From positions 6,361,001-6,425,000 of the forward strand of contig NZ_CP108430.1 of assembly GCF_041435335.1 (NCBI RefSeq): a DNA stretch of 64,000 nt, given 5' to 3'. The notes below the pieces were generated by a model, which did no database searches, was not told the DNA's origin, and was given only the letters and a program-made list of their open reading frames with translations. Positions 36,719-45,025 of the stretch are shown here, one piece after another. How positions within the stretch are numbered: position 1 is the first letter of the stretch; every line of letters starts with the position of its first letter. The position numbers and the translations under genes were made by a program. This DNA comes from Streptomyces sp. NBC_01283 (GTDB lineage Bacteria > Actinomycetota > Actinomycetes > Streptomycetales > Streptomycetaceae).

Positions 36719-37806
36719 CGAGCCCGGAGCGGACGGAACACCTGGTCCTGCCGGGCGTCCTGACGGCGGATCAGGCCACGCGGACCGTGCGCGGGATCCT
36801 TGCCGTCCAGCGCGAGGACGGCGCGATCCCGTGGTTCCGCGGCCACCACCTCGACCCCTGGGACCACACCGAGGCCGCGATGGCCCTGGACGCGGCGGGC
36901 GAGCACGAGGCCGCGGGCCGCGCCTACGACTGGCTCGCGCGGCACCAGAATCCGGACGGTTCCTGGTACGCGGCGTACGCCGACGGGGATCCGCACGACG
37001 TGACGGACCGGGGCCGCGAGACGAACTTCTGCGCGTACATCGCCGTGGGCGTCTGGCACCACTACCTCTCGACCGGTGACGACACGTTCCTCGACCGCTT
37101 GTGGCCGACGGTGGTGGCGGCGGTGGAGTTCGTCCTCACCCTGCAACAGCCGGGCGGTCAGATCGGCTGGAAGCGGGAGCAGGACGGCACGCCGGTCAAC
37201 GACGCGCTCCTGACCGGCAGTTCGTCGATCCACCAGGCGCTGCGCTGCGCTCTGGCGATCGCCGAGCAGCGGGAGGAGCCGCAGCCGGACTGGGAGCTGG
37301 CGACCGGCTCGCTGGCCCACGCCATACGCAGCCACCCCGAGCGCTTCCTGGACAAGGACCGCTACTCGATGGACTGGTACTACCCGGTCCTCGGTGGCGC
37401 GCTCACGGGCACGGAGGCCAAGTCCCGGATGGAGGAGGGCTGGGACCGCTTCGTGGTGCCGGACCTCGGCGTGCGCTGCGTCATCCCCAACAACTGGGTG
37501 ACGGGCGGTGAGAGCGCTGAACTCGCCCTGTCCCTCTGGGTGTTGGGTGAATCGGACCGCGCCCTGGAGATCCTCCAGTCGATCCAGCACCTGCGCGACC
37601 CCGAGTCCGGCCTCTACTGGACGGGCTACGTCTTCGACGACAAGGCGATCTGGCCCGAGGAACTGACGACCTGGACGGCGGGCTCCCTGCTGCTCGCGGT
37701 GGCGGCACTGGGCGGCGACGAGGCCACCTGCGCGGTGTTCTCGGGAGAACGCCTGCCCCAGGGCCTCGCACCGGAGTGCTGCGACGCCGCCACCGGGGGG
37801 CAGTAG
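36715..37806 (+). CDS. Alpha/alpha-toroid protein (prenyltransferase/terpene-cyclase-like repeats)
   Basis: A 363-residue cytoplasmic protein with repeated helix pairs and Gly-Trp-type motifs (VQREDGAIPWF, HQNPDGSWYAAYADG, VTLQQPGGQIGWKRE-like, DPESGLYWTGY). The fold is that of squalene-cyclase/prenyltransferase barrels, also found in glycoside-processing toroids. It lacks an obvious DXDD motif, so cyclase activity is doubtful. The GTG at 36715 overlaps the methyltransferase stop in a GTGA. It may bind the hydrophobic substrate of the operon. Function unknown. Confidence 0.82.
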   Translation: MTSPERTEHLVLPGVLTADQATRTVRGILAVQREDGAIPWFRGHHLDPWDHTEAAMALDAAGEHEAAGRAYDWLARHQNPDGSWYAAYADGDPHDVTDRGRETNFCAYIAVGVWHHYLSTGDDTFLDRLWPTVVAAVEFVLTLQQPGGQIGWKREQDGTPVNDALLTGSSSIHQALRCALAIAEQREEPQPDWELATGSLAHAIRSHPERFLDKDRYSMDWYYPVLGGALTGTEAKSRMEEGWDRFVVPDLGVRCVIPNNWVTGGESAELALSLWVLGESDRALEILQSIQHLRDPESGLYWTGYVFDDKAIWPEELTTWTAGSLLLAVAALGGDEATCAVFSGERLPQGLAPECCDAATGGQ

Positions 37807-37819
37807 CGACGCCGCAGCG

Positions 37820-37848
37820 GCGCCGCTGCCGGGGGGTGACAGCGGCGC
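37820..37848. terminator. Hairpin after the glycosyltransferase operon
   Basis: GCGCCGCTG (37820-37828) pairs with CAGCGGCGC (37840-37848) around an 11-base loop, 14 bases after the stop and between convergent genes. Confidence 0.65.
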
Positions 37849-37869
37849 GCCGACGCCTGGTCCCTCCGC

Positions 37870-38160
37870 TCAGTAGCGGCGGAGCCGTCCTGCGACGGCG
37901 TGGCCGATGAAGACGTACACGAGAGCTGCGAGGCCGTAGCCGCAGACGACGCGGGCCCAGGCCTCGTCGAATGTGAACAGGTCGTGTGACCAGCCTGCGA
38001 GCCAGCGGGCCACGTCGTGGATGAACTGGACGAGGTCGTTGGCGCGGTTCGCGTCCAACAGATACATGAGGATCCACAGGCCGAGGATGATGGCCATCAC
38101 GTCTGCGACGATGACGATGACCCTCGCTGCGGTGCTGCCACGTGCTTGTCGGGTGGACAT
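37870..38160 (-). CDS. Small membrane protein of unknown function
   Basis: A 96-residue protein with two predicted membrane helices (ARVIVIVADVMAIILGLWIL near residues 12-31 and YGLAALVYVFIGHAVAG near 74-90) around an amphipathic stretch. The tail GRLRRY is basic, so the ends probably face the cytosol. No family was recognised. It stands alone between the glycosyltransferase operon and a divergent lipoprotein gene. Confidence 0.75.
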   Translation of the reverse strand: MSTRQARGSTAARVIVIVADVMAIILGLWILMYLLDANRANDLVQFIHDVARWLAGWSHDLFTFDEAWARVVCGYGLAALVYVFIGHAVAGRLRRY

Positions 38161-38286
38161 AAGACCCGTGTACCGGGATCGGCCCGGTTGAAACCCGTAC
38201 GGGCTCGCCCGAGTGGCGGGCCGTGCCGGGCGGGGTGAGGCTGCCGGGAGAGCTGTCCTCTAGCTGTCCACTCCCGGAGGTCCCCC

Positions 38287-38835
38287 GTGTTGCTGTCCGC
38301 CGCGACCGTACGCCGGTCCCTCGTCGCCCCTGTGCTGTGCGGCGCCCTGCTCGCGGGGCTGACCGGGTGCGGCGGTGACGAAGCGGACGCCGCCTCGGCG
38401 CCGTCCAGTTCGAGCTCCGCCGAGAAGCAGAAGTTCGCGAAGACACGGTTCGTGGCGAACGCGGGGATCGCCGCCGGTGCGACGTACCAGTGGATCGTGA
38501 AGCCCTTCCGGGCGGGGAAGTTCAAGAAGGGCGCCGATGGGCGCAAGTTCGCCCTGATCAAGGCGGGCCTCGCCGGAACCCTCGCCTACAACCGCCTGAA
38601 GGCGGCGACGAAGAACGCCCAGGGCGACCCGACGCTGTCCAAGGCGGTGGCCCCGCTGACGGCGGGCATCGACGCCCTGAAGGATCTCCCCAAGAAGCTC
38701 CGCAAGGGTGATTCGACGGACTCGGTGGTGAACTCCTTCGACGACGTCATCAACAAGGTGAAGGACGCGGGCAAGGGCGCGGGCGCGGAGGTCAAGGACC
38801 GCGTGCCATCAGCAGGCGAACTGGCAAAGGGCTAG
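38287..38835 (+). CDS. Putative secreted lipoprotein
   Basis: A 182-residue protein with a lipoprotein signal peptide ending LAGLTGCGG, a Ser-rich linker, and a helical mature domain (KTRFVANAGIAAGATYQWIV, LIKAGLAGTLAYNRLKAATK). A Lys-rich C-terminal part follows. No function was recognised. The GTG at 38287 has GGAGGT 5 bases upstream. It would sit on the outer face of the membrane. Confidence 0.8.
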   Translation: MLLSAATVRRSLVAPVLCGALLAGLTGCGGDEADAASAPSSSSSAEKQKFAKTRFVANAGIAAGATYQWIVKPFRAGKFKKGADGRKFALIKAGLAGTLAYNRLKAATKNAQGDPTLSKAVAPLTAGIDALKDLPKKLRKGDSTDSVVNSFDDVINKVKDAGKGAGAEVKDRVPSAGELAKG

Positions 38836-38932
38836 GTAGGCCCCTGGCCTCGGGCGGTCCGGGTTCGGGTCCGGGTCCGGGGCAGGGTCCGGACCCTGGG
38901 CCGAGCCGCCGCCTGGCCGCGCCCCGGCCTGA

Positions 38933-38974
38933 CCACCGGCTCCGCCGGGCCCGCCCTCAAGTGCCGGGCGGGCT
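38933..38974 (-). repeat. Copy of the interspersed 42-base repeat
   Basis: Read on the minus strand it begins AGCCCGCCCGGCACTTGAGG and ends GGCGGAGCCGGTGG. It aligns over its full length, with several differences, to the copies at 45690-45731 and 52716-52757. It lies in the 279-base gap 38836-39114, which otherwise holds only GGGTCC-type low-complexity sequence. Confidence 0.6.
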
Positions 38975-39114
38975 GGGGGAGATGGGCGTCGGCGGGCGGA
39001 GACCTGCGCCAGACGCTCCGGGACATCGGCCGAGTAGGCCCACCGCCCCGTTCCGCGCCAGCCGTTCGCGCTCGCCGCAGCGGTCCGCGCAAGCCCCCGC
39101 GCAAGCCGTTCGCG

Positions 39115-40125
39115 CTAGCCGTTCAGTTCGGCCAGTACTCGTAGCGTGTGGTGGTCCGGGGACAGGACGAGGAGGTCCGTTACGGGGCCCTTGCGCCATA
39201 GTTCCAGGCGTTCCGCTATGCGTTCTCGGGGGCCGATCAGGGAGATCTCGTCGGCGAAGGCGTCCGGAACGGCCAGTACCGCCTCCTCTCGGCGGCCTGC
39301 CAGGAACAGGTCCTGAATGCGTCGGGCCTCCTCCTCGAACCCCATCCGCGCCATCAGATCCGCATGAAAGTTTCGCGCGGAGTGCCCCATTCCGCCGATA
39401 TAGAACCCCAGCATCGCCTTGACCGGAAGCAGGCCCTCCGCAACGTCGTCGCAGACCTTCGCCCGCGCCATGGGCGCGACCATGAAACCGTCCCGCGCCT
39501 CCGTCAGCGACGCCTCGTACACATCAGCCCGCATCGGCGACCAGTAGAGGGGCAGCCAGCCGTCGGCGATCCGTGCCGTCTGCGCGATGTTCTTGGGCCC
39601 CTCGGCGCCGAGCAGCACCGGCAGGTCCGCTCGGAGGGGGTGCGTGATCGGCTTCAGGGGTTTGCCGAGGCCGCTGCCGTCCTCGCCCTGGTACGGGTGC
39701 GCGTGGAAGCGGCCTTCGAGGGTCACCGGCCCCTCCCGCCGCAGCACTTGGCGGATGACGTCCACGTACTCGCGCGTCGCGGTCAGCGGCGACTTCGGGA
39801 ACGGCCGCCCGTACCACCCCTCCACCACCTGCGGCCCGGAAAGCCCGAGTCCGAGCATCATCCGGCCGCCGGAGAGATGGTCGAGGGTCAGCGCGTGCAT
39901 GGCTGTCGTCACCGGCGAGCGCGCCGCCATCTGCACGACCGCCGTGCCCAGCTTGATCCGTGAGGTCCGCGCCGCGATCCAGGTGAGGGGAGTGAAGGCG
40001 TCGGAGCCCCAGGCCTCCGCCGTCCACACGGAGTCGTATCCGAGCCGCTCGGCCTCCTGGGCGAGCGCCACGTGTCCGGGGTCGGGGCCGCGCCCCCAGT
40101 AACCGAGTGCGAGTCCCAGGCGCAT
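39115..40125 (-). CDS. LLM-class F420-dependent oxidoreductase
   Basis: A 336-residue luciferase-like TIM-barrel oxidoreductase. Typical segments are RLGLALGYWGRGPDP, YDSVWTAEAWGSDAFTPL, LGTAVVQMAARSPVTTAMHA and LSGGRMMLGLGLSGPQVVEG, with the C-terminal PRERIAERLELWRKGPVTDL. In actinobacteria this branch uses F420 rather than FMN. The ATG at 40125 opens the first strand; the longer frame to 40581 is a shadow. Substrate unknown; no operon partner. Confidence 0.9.
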   Translation of the reverse strand: MRLGLALGYWGRGPDPGHVALAQEAERLGYDSVWTAEAWGSDAFTPLTWIAARTSRIKLGTAVVQMAARSPVTTAMHALTLDHLSGGRMMLGLGLSGPQVVEGWYGRPFPKSPLTATREYVDVIRQVLRREGPVTLEGRFHAHPYQGEDGSGLGKPLKPITHPLRADLPVLLGAEGPKNIAQTARIADGWLPLYWSPMRADVYEASLTEARDGFMVAPMARAKVCDDVAEGLLPVKAMLGFYIGGMGHSARNFHADLMARMGFEEEARRIQDLFLAGRREEAVLAVPDAFADEISLIGPRERIAERLELWRKGPVTDLLVLSPDHHTLRVLAELNG

Positions 40126-40187
40126 ACGCGATCCCGATCCCTTCTGACGGCCCGTCAGCTCCCTGCAGGATGGCGACTGTACGACAA

Positions 40188-40217
40188 CGGCCCCCCGCCC
40201 GGAAGGGCGAGGGGCCG
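40188..40217. terminator. Terminator after the Gln-rich membrane protein gene
   Basis: CGGCCCC and CGCCC pair with GGGCG and GGGGCCG around a GGAA loop, with one mismatch between the two stem parts. It lies directly after the stop at 40244 on the minus strand. Confidence 0.75.
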
Positions 40218-40243
40218 CGAGGTGTCGCGAGGGACGGGAGAGA

Positions 40244-41101
40244 TCAGCCGCGCTGGATCCCCGTGGTGTCCTGCAGCACGCCACGACGGCCGTCCTGCGT
40301 CTGGGCCACCAGGCCGGGGCCGCGCTGCTCGACGGCCAAGTACCAGGTGCCGGGCGCCAGTTCGGCGATCGGCGTCGGCGAACCGTCCTCCGCGTACAGC
40401 GGACGCGGCACCGGCACGGCGAACCAGAACGGCGAGAACTCACCGGTGGCCTGCGCCTGCCCGGGAGGCGGCGTCTGCTGCTGCGGCTGGCCCGGCTGGG
40501 CGCCGAACGGCTGCCCCTGCTGCGGCTGGCCGGGCTGACCGGGCTGGGCGCCGTACGGCTGACCGGGCTGGCCCTGCGCACCGGGGTACCCGTACCCGCC
40601 CTGCGGCTGAGCGCCGTAGGGCTGGGGGGCGGGACGCGGGGAGCCGACGAGGGGGGCCTTGAAGGCGGGCACGGTCAGGGCGAGGATCGCCCCGGCGGCC
40701 ATGACCAGCGCGGCGATCAGGGAAAGGATGGTGCCGACACCGGCGTCGATGCCGCTGTCGCCCGACTGCCCCATGTTGTCGAAGCCGCCGGCCGGGTCGA
40801 AGATCTGCCCGATGGCGTTCCAGGCCGAGGCCACCGTGAAGGCGACACCGAAGTGCCCGAGGTCGATGCCGAGGACCTTCGGAGGCGTCGGCAGCGCGCG
40901 GGCGACGACGATGCAGGCGGCACCGATGATCCCGGCCAGGGTGACACCCAGCAGGAACGGCCCGCTGTTCCAGGCGTTCGGCATGTCGGCTGAGTCCGAG
41001 ACGCCTTCGAGGTCGATGATGTCCAGGAACGAGGCGATGAACAGCAAAACCGCTGCCCCGATCACCACGCCGTCGCCTCGAGTGAGAGAGCGGATATTCA
41101 C
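40244..41101 (-). CDS. Membrane protein with Gln/Pro/Gly-rich repeat linker
   Basis: A 285-residue protein. Four hydrophobic segments lie in residues 1-150 (GVVIGAAVLLFIASFL, FLLGVTLAGIIGAACIVVA and others), then about 75 residues of PYGAQPGQPGQP-like repeats, then a small folded end (FSPFWFAVPVPRPLYAEDG, GTWYLAVEQRGPGLVAQTQD). The GTG at 41101 has GAAGGA 6 bases upstream; the frame to 41209 is longer but lacks a site. Such proteins are widespread in Streptomyces and of unknown role. The repeat linker could span crowded or phase-separated space. Confidence 0.8.
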   Translation of the reverse strand: MNIRSLTRGDGVVIGAAVLLFIASFLDIIDLEGVSDSADMPNAWNSGPFLLGVTLAGIIGAACIVVARALPTPPKVLGIDLGHFGVAFTVASAWNAIGQIFDPAGGFDNMGQSGDSGIDAGVGTILSLIAALVMAAGAILALTVPAFKAPLVGSPRPAPQPYGAQPQGGYGYPGAQGQPGQPYGAQPGQPGQPQQGQPFGAQPGQPQQQTPPPGQAQATGEFSPFWFAVPVPRPLYAEDGSPTPIAELAPGTWYLAVEQRGPGLVAQTQDGRRGVLQDTTGIQRG

Positions 41102-41261
41102 TTCAGGTCCTTCGTAAGTCGTCTCGTCGGTGGAGGCGTCGCTCGCCCCAAGGTCGTGGTGCAAAGCGCGGGGATGGCCCCCCATCGTACGGAGGACATT
41201 ATCGTTCACTCGCGTGGGGTGTCTGCTCGGGATAAAGACCTGTCAACCCGCTACCAACCCG

Positions 41262-42251
41262 TTATCCGCGCAAGAAGCTCACGATTCCGTCGGAGATGCC
41301 CTGTGCGGCCTTCTGCCGCCACGCGTCGCTGGTGAGCAACGCCTCGTCCTTGGGGTCCCGCATGTTGCCGCATTCGATGAACACCTTGGGGACGGTGGAC
41401 AGGTTGAGGCCGCCCAGGTCCTTGCGTACGTCGAGACCGGTGCCGTCACCGATGTAGTTGGACGGGGCGCTGCCCGTCGAGCTCAGGAACTTGCCCGCGA
41501 TGCGCTCGCCCAGGGCGCGTGACGGGACGACGATCTTGGTGGTGTCCGCGGCGCCGGACTTCACCGATGCGGGCAGGATCACATGGAAGCCGCGGTTGCC
41601 CACCGCGGATCCGTCGGCGTGGACGGAGACGACGGCGTCCGCGTGGGCGTTGTTGCCGATGCGGGCGCGCTCGTCGACGCAGGGGCCCCAGGGCCGGTCG
41701 CCGTCCTGGGTGAACTTCACGGTGGCGCCCTGCTTCTCCAGCAGCGTGCGCAGCCGGCGCGAGACGTCGAGGGTGAACTGGGCCTCGCTGTAACCGTTGT
41801 TGGTGGAGGTGCCCGTGGTGTCGCACGCCTTGCGGTTCGTCCCGATGTTCACCAGGCGGTTGATCTCGGCCGTGTGCCTGCCGTTGCCGGTGTTGTGACC
41901 GGGGTCGACGACGACGACCTTGCCCTTGAGGGGCCCGGAGGCGGCGGGCCGGGTCGAGGACTTCGGGGGCTTCGTCGTGCTCGGCTTGGCGCTCGCCTTG
42001 CCCTCGCCCTTGTCGTCGTCCTTCTCGGAGGCCGCCGGGGACGGCTCGGAGGAGGGCGAACTCTGCGCGGACCGGCTGGCGGAGGGGAGCGTTCTGGGCG
42101 GTTCGTTCCCGCCGGGACCGCTCGTCGCCTCGTAAATGAGCCACCCCGCAAGGCACGTCGGCACCAGTGCGGCGAGCGTCACGGTGAGGGGGCCGCCGCT
42201 GAAACGGCGGGGCGGGCGTGGGGGCTGGCTGTCCGGACCTACGTACGACAC
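41262..42251 (-). CDS. N-acetylmuramoyl-L-alanine amidase (Amidase_3)
   Basis: A 329-residue exported amidase that cuts the bond between MurNAc and the peptide stem. It has one N-terminal membrane helix (LTVTLAALVPTCLAGWLIY), a Ser/Pro/Lys-rich linker to about residue 105, then the zinc amidase domain: VVVVDPGHNTG, AEINRLVN, VVSVHADGS and catalytic Glu in VFIECGNMRDPKD. The second GTG (42251) has AAGGTGG 6 bases upstream and is chosen over the GTG at 42260. The helix may anchor it rather than be cleaved. Confidence 0.92.
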   Translation of the reverse strand: MSYVGPDSQPPRPPRRFSGGPLTVTLAALVPTCLAGWLIYEATSGPGGNEPPRTLPSASRSAQSSPSSEPSPAASEKDDDKGEGKASAKPSTTKPPKSSTRPAASGPLKGKVVVVDPGHNTGNGRHTAEINRLVNIGTNRKACDTTGTSTNNGYSEAQFTLDVSRRLRTLLEKQGATVKFTQDGDRPWGPCVDERARIGNNAHADAVVSVHADGSAVGNRGFHVILPASVKSGAADTTKIVVPSRALGERIAGKFLSSTGSAPSNYIGDGTGLDVRKDLGGLNLSTVPKVFIECGNMRDPKDEALLTSDAWRQKAAQGISDGIVSFLRG

Positions 42252-42381
42252 GAGAGCCACCTTACGGGCCGTTCACGTGCTCCGCAGGGACCCACGGTTC
42301 TCCACTCCTTCCGGTTACGCCCCGGACGCGGGGGTCCTTCCGGGGGCGGCGAGCTACGCCCGGTACGCGCGGTGTCGCAGG

Positions 42382-42957
42382 TCATTTCGCCGATGTCGGG
42401 TTCTTGCGCTGGTTGGCGTGGAAGCGCGCCTTCTTCTGGCGGTTTCCGCACGTGTTCATGTCGCACCACTTACGAGTGCGGCTCTGGCTGGTGTCGAAGA
42501 AGGCGGCCCGGCAGGTCGGTGAGGCGCACAGGGCCAGTTTTCCGTCCCGTTCGCCCGCGATGATGTGGACCGCGTCGGCGGCGATCACGCTGAGGGCGTC
42601 TTCCACGCGGGAAGCCGAGCCGAGCCGCCATCGCCGCTCGCCGTCGGCCGTCAGGACGGCCGCGGCCCGCCCCTGGGCGCTGCGGTCATTGATGACCTGG
42701 ACGGCGGACGCGGGGAGAGGGTCCCGGACCGCGGCGGCTGTCGCGGCGGCGTGGATCGACTCCCTCAGCTCCCGGGCGAGGTCGAGCTGGGCGGCGGTGC
42801 AGGAGTCCACGGCGAGGCCGTTCACCGCCAGCCAGTCGATGAGGCGCTGCGGCGTGGGGATGCGCTCCACGGAGTCGCCATGACGCTCCGACAGCGTCCC
42901 CGTGAAGCTGGTCGCCAGCACACTGCCGAGGCGGAAATCAGGGAAGCCAGCACGCAT
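42382..42957 (-). CDS. CGNR zinc-finger regulator (ABATE domain)
   Basis: A 191-residue transcription factor. Residues 1-130 form the helical ABATE-type N-terminal domain, thought to sense stress. The C-terminal finger has CASPTCRAAFFDTS and KWCDMNTCGNRQKKARF, giving four Cys ligands and the naming CGNR. It diverges from an epoxide hydrolase with two matching boxes between them, one next to its own start codon, so self-control is likely. Confidence 0.9.
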   Translation of the reverse strand: MRAGFPDFRLGSVLATSFTGTLSERHGDSVERIPTPQRLIDWLAVNGLAVDSCTAAQLDLARELRESIHAAATAAAVRDPLPASAVQVINDRSAQGRAAAVLTADGERRWRLGSASRVEDALSVIAADAVHIIAGERDGKLALCASPTCRAAFFDTSQSRTRKWCDMNTCGNRQKKARFHANQRKNPTSAK

Positions 42958-42959
42958 GG

Positions 42960-43018
42960 AACCACCTTAGCCGGTTGCACACCGATGCGATGGCACGGTA
43001 GAACCGTCTTAGCCGGTT
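42960..43018. promoter_or_regulatory. Paired operator boxes, CGNR regulator / epoxide hydrolase
   Basis: Two 17-base boxes, AACCACCTTAGCCGGTT (42960-42976) and AACCGTCTTAGCCGGTT (43002-43018), lie in direct orientation 42 bases apart, about four helical turns. Both share AACC...TTAGCCGGTT. They fill most of the 103-base gap between the divergent genes. Confidence 0.75.
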
Positions 43019-43060
43019 CCCAGTGGTTCACGGTCGGTTCGACGATGGCCAGGAGGTCTC

Positions 43061-44296
43061 ATGACCCGTCCCACCAGCGACGTGCAAGAAGGCGTGCAAG
43101 CAGACGAGCAAGCAGACGTGCAGGCATTCGAAGCCCACGCATCCGACGCCGACCTCGACGATCTGCGCGCGCGACTGGCCGCGGCCCGGCTGCCGGAGGC
43201 CGAGACGGTCCAGGGCGCGGCGCCCGGCTCCCGCCGCTGGGAGCAGGGCGTACCTCTCGCCGACCTCGTCGATGTCGTGAACTACTGGCGCACCGGATAC
43301 GACTGGCGGTCGTTCGAGGCACGCCTCGACCGGATCGGTCAGTTCCGCACGACCATTGACGGTCTGGGAATCCACTTCCTGCACCGCCGGTCCGCGCGCG
43401 CGGACGCCACTCCTCTGGTCCTGACGCACGGGTGGCCGGGCAGCATCGCCGAGTTCGTCGACGTGGTGGACGAGCTGGCTGATCCGAACGATGCGGAAGC
43501 GCCGGCGTTCCACGTCGTGGTCCCGTCGCTGCCGGGCTTTGGTTACAGCGACAAGCCGGCCACCACCGGGTGGGGAACCGAGAAGATCGCGGCCGCCTGG
43601 GTGGAACTGATGGGAAGGCTCGGCTACAGCAAGTTCGTGGCCCACGGCGGCGACTGGGGAGGCAACATCACCACGGTCCTCGGCGGCAGGTTCCCGGCAC
43701 ACGTGCTCGGCATCCACACCACGTTCGCGGAGGCGCCGCCCGGATTGACGACGGACGGGCTGACGGCGGTCGAGCGCCAGTGGACCGAGGACACCCGCCA
43801 TTTCTGGCGCCACCGCGCGGCGTACGCGAAGCAGCAGGCGACCCGGCCGCAGACCATCGGCTACTCGCTCGTCGACTCACCGGTCGGGCTTCTCGCCTGG
43901 ATCCTCGACAAGTTCGCCGAGTGGTCGGACACCGAGGACAGCCCGTTCGAGACGATTTCCATGGACAGGGTCCTGGACGACGTCACCCTGTACTGGCTGA
44001 CGCGGACCGGCGCTTCGGCGGCCCGCATCTACTACGAGAGCCACAACTCGCTGGACCCCGAACTCCGGGTCGACGTCCCGTCGGCCATCACCATGTACCC
44101 CAGTGACATCGAGAAGTCTCCACGCCCCTGGGCGCAGGAGCGGTACCGGCAGATCGTCCGTTGGAGGTCGCCCGGGAGCGGGGGCCATTTCCCGTCGCTG
44201 GAGATCCCCGAGTATTTCGTCAAGGACCTACAAGAGGGCCTCGCGGCGGTGCTGGCCGCTCAGCACTCCTCCCGTTCGGCGCAGGACGCGCAGTGA
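43061..44296 (+). CDS. Epoxide hydrolase (EHN alpha/beta-hydrolase)
   Basis: A 411-residue epoxide hydrolase with the N-terminal EHN domain (residues about 25-110, DLDDLRARLAAARLPEAE) and the alpha/beta core. It has HGWPGS at residue 123 (oxyanion hole), nucleophile Asp198 in AHGGDWGG and catalytic His376 in GGHFPSLEIP. It would open an epoxide to a diol. The first 25 residues include an unusual QAD/VQA-type repeat. Divergent pairing with a CGNR regulator suggests induction by its substrate. The last 69 bases overlap the convergent methyltransferase. Confidence 0.92.
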   Translation: MTRPTSDVQEGVQADEQADVQAFEAHASDADLDDLRARLAAARLPEAETVQGAAPGSRRWEQGVPLADLVDVVNYWRTGYDWRSFEARLDRIGQFRTTIDGLGIHFLHRRSARADATPLVLTHGWPGSIAEFVDVVDELADPNDAEAPAFHVVVPSLPGFGYSDKPATTGWGTEKIAAAWVELMGRLGYSKFVAHGGDWGGNITTVLGGRFPAHVLGIHTTFAEAPPGLTTDGLTAVERQWTEDTRHFWRHRAAYAKQQATRPQTIGYSLVDSPVGLLAWILDKFAEWSDTEDSPFETISMDRVLDDVTLYWLTRTGASAARIYYESHNSLDPELRVDVPSAITMYPSDIEKSPRPWAQERYRQIVRWRSPGSGGHFPSLEIPEYFVKDLQEGLAAVLAAQHSSRSAQDAQ

Positions 44297-44908
44297 GTCC
44301 GTTGCCGAGACCTCTGTGAACGCGCCGGACTCCAGTGCCCTGAGGTAGACGCGGTACGGGGCCTGGCCCGTCATGATGTCCGCCGGGTCCGGGAACACGT
44401 CGTGGATCAGGAGGAGGCCGCCCTCCGCGATGTGCGGGGCCCAGCCCTCGTAGTCGGCCGTCGCGTGCTCGTCCGTGTGGCCGCCGTCGATGAACACCAG
44501 GCCGAGGGGGCCGCCCCAGGTCTTCGCCACCTGCGGCGAGCGGCCGACGATCGCGATCACGTGCTCCTCCAGGCCCGCCCGGTGGAGCGTGCGGCGGAAC
44601 GTGGGGAGCGTGTCCATGCGGCCGACCTGCGGGTCGACCGTCTCCGGGTCGTGGTATTCCCAGCCCGGCTGCTGCTCCTCGCTGCCGCGGTGGTGGTCCA
44701 CGGTGATCGCCGTGACGCCCGCCTCGCGCGCCGCGTCCGCGAGCAGGATCGTGGAGCGGCCGCAGTACGTGCCGACCTCCAGGAGGGGGAGGCCGAGCGT
44801 CGCCGCTTCCGTCGCCGCCGCGTAGAGGGCCAGGCCCTCGCCGGTCGGCATGAAGCCCTTGGCCGCTTCGAAGGCGGCGAGGATCTCCGGCTTGGGCTGG
44901 GGGGCCAT
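44228..44908 (-). CDS. Class I SAM-dependent methyltransferase
   Basis: A 226-residue methyltransferase of the Methyltransf_24 type: LLEVGTYCGRSTILLADAAR for SAM, AITVDHHRGSEEQQPGWEYH and the metal-like FIDGGHTDEHATADYEGW. The ATG at 44908 follows AGGAGA. Acceptor unknown. It converges on the epoxide hydrolase with a 69-base overlap and diverges from the acetyltransferase gene. Confidence 0.88.
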   Translation of the reverse strand: MAPQPKPEILAAFEAAKGFMPTGEGLALYAAATEAATLGLPLLEVGTYCGRSTILLADAAREAGVTAITVDHHRGSEEQQPGWEYHDPETVDPQVGRMDTLPTFRRTLHRAGLEEHVIAIVGRSPQVAKTWGGPLGLVFIDGGHTDEHATADYEGWAPHIAEGGLLLIHDVFPDPADIMTGQAPYRVYLRALESGAFTEVSATDSLRVLRRTGGVLSGQHRREALL

Positions 44909-45025
44909 GGGTTCTCCTGAGCTTCGGAAAAGCGGTGGGTGTCCGGGGCGGGCCGCCCTATGCTGCCGCATGGTTCAGCTGATCATCGAGGCGGGGCCGT
45001 ACCTCAGCAGTGGAGGCAAGAGCGC

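Noticed and set aside
36715..37806. A functional squalene-hopene or other terpene cyclase
   Set aside because: The toroid repeats are there, but no DXDD or DDXXD motif is visible and the protein is shorter than a cyclase.
40440..40630. A CRISPR array or tandem repeat locus
   Set aside because: The periodic sequence is the Pro/Gln/Gly-rich linker of the protein at 40244-41101; units are short and irregular with no spacers. No CRISPR array is seen anywhere in the window.
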